11,937 nucleotides of DNA from Limisphaerales bacterium (GTDB taxonomy: Bacteria > Verrucomicrobiota > Verrucomicrobiae > Limisphaerales > UBA11358). Location of the stretch: NCBI GenBank assembly GCA_003152145.1, contig PLZL01000306.1, positions 4,517 through 16,453 on the forward strand. The letters run 5' to 3'. Of this stretch, positions 11,759 through 11,937 are shown in pieces (position 1 is the stretch's first letter; each line of letters opens with the position of its first letter). The notes under the pieces were generated by a model. It worked only from the letters and a program-made list of their open reading frames with translations, was not told where the DNA came from and did not search any database. The position numbers were made by a program, and so were the translations under genes.

Positions 11759-11937
11759 GACGGTGAATAATTCTGCCGCGACAAAAAATTTGCGACCGGG
11801 TAAAGCAGATGCTGGCCGCATCGCTCTGGGGGGGGATCACGGCCAATTTCTGTTCGTCTCACAAAGACTTCTGAAAGTTTACCGGCCCCCTGAGCAGCGA
11901 CTGTCACAATGGCTGAGCCGTAACCATGGGATAGGAA

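Larger units (their letters stand above)
11427..11937. other. 511-bp region upstream of the monoheme cytochrome, no supported gene
   Basis: No frame with recognisable protein features. A minus-strand frame ending at 11629 is open to the right edge (about 100 codons visible) but has a composition rich in Pro, Arg and Ser, contains the REP-like palindrome, and runs over a stretch of eight G's at 11828-11835; it could be the tail of a gene lying outside, or nothing. Near 11487-11504 GGAATTC occurs twice, 11 bases apart. The promoter candidate and palindrome in this region are listed separately. Confidence 0.5.

Noticed and set aside
11629..11907. Minus-strand frame of about 92 codons, open to the right edge
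   Set aside because: Needs a GTG or an off-window start, contains the palindrome and an eight-G run, and has a composition unlike the cytochrome neighbours; a gene tail cannot be excluded.

Overview
The window reads as chromosomal DNA from a Gram-negative bacterium of the Verrucomicrobiota, probably a Pedosphaera/Limisphaerales-like lineage. This rests on style, not on a marker gene. The large secreted cytochromes carry the short C-terminal or N-terminal module ending in an FFRV signature and the 'GDGLPDSW' calcium-loop-like segment that I associate with secreted verrucomicrobial proteins. Several genes also lack a clear Shine-Dalgarno sequence. No rRNA, tRNA, CRISPR array or transposase gene was found.

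All but one of the genes lie on the minus strand, and most build multiheme c-type cytochromes: 34 heme-attachment sites in five proteins. In transcription order (right to left): a monoheme cytochrome c (11426-11097) and a heptaheme, three-helix inner-membrane NapC/NirT cytochrome resembling Geobacter ImcH (10896-9427); a 508-bp non-coding stretch; glutamyl-tRNA reductase hemA (8918-7830) and a large secreted nonaheme cytochrome (7759-5300); a convergent and then divergent plus-strand gene for a GldG/ABC-auxiliary-like membrane protein (4142-5056); then a second nonaheme cytochrome (3886-2207), an octaheme DmsE/MtrA/OmaB-like lipoprotein (2181-1312) and an outer-membrane beta-barrel (1293 to the left edge, incomplete).

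Taken together this looks like a full trans-envelope electron conduit. The ImcH-like protein would exchange electrons with the quinone pool, the monoheme cytochrome would carry them through the periplasm, the octaheme protein plugged into the beta-barrel would cross the outer membrane, and the two nonaheme proteins would be the outer-face or extracellular partners. HemA would support heme supply. The direction of flow (metal/mineral reduction or electron uptake) and the terminal partner cannot be read from the sequence.

Non-coding parts hold candidate promoters (a GG-N10-GC sigma-54-like site upstream of the conduit operon, sigma-70-like sites for the plus-strand gene and the monoheme cytochrome), a bidirectional terminator-like hairpin at 5231-5260, an inverted-repeat element at 5059-5188, and a small family of REP-like palindromes in the right-hand intergenic regions.
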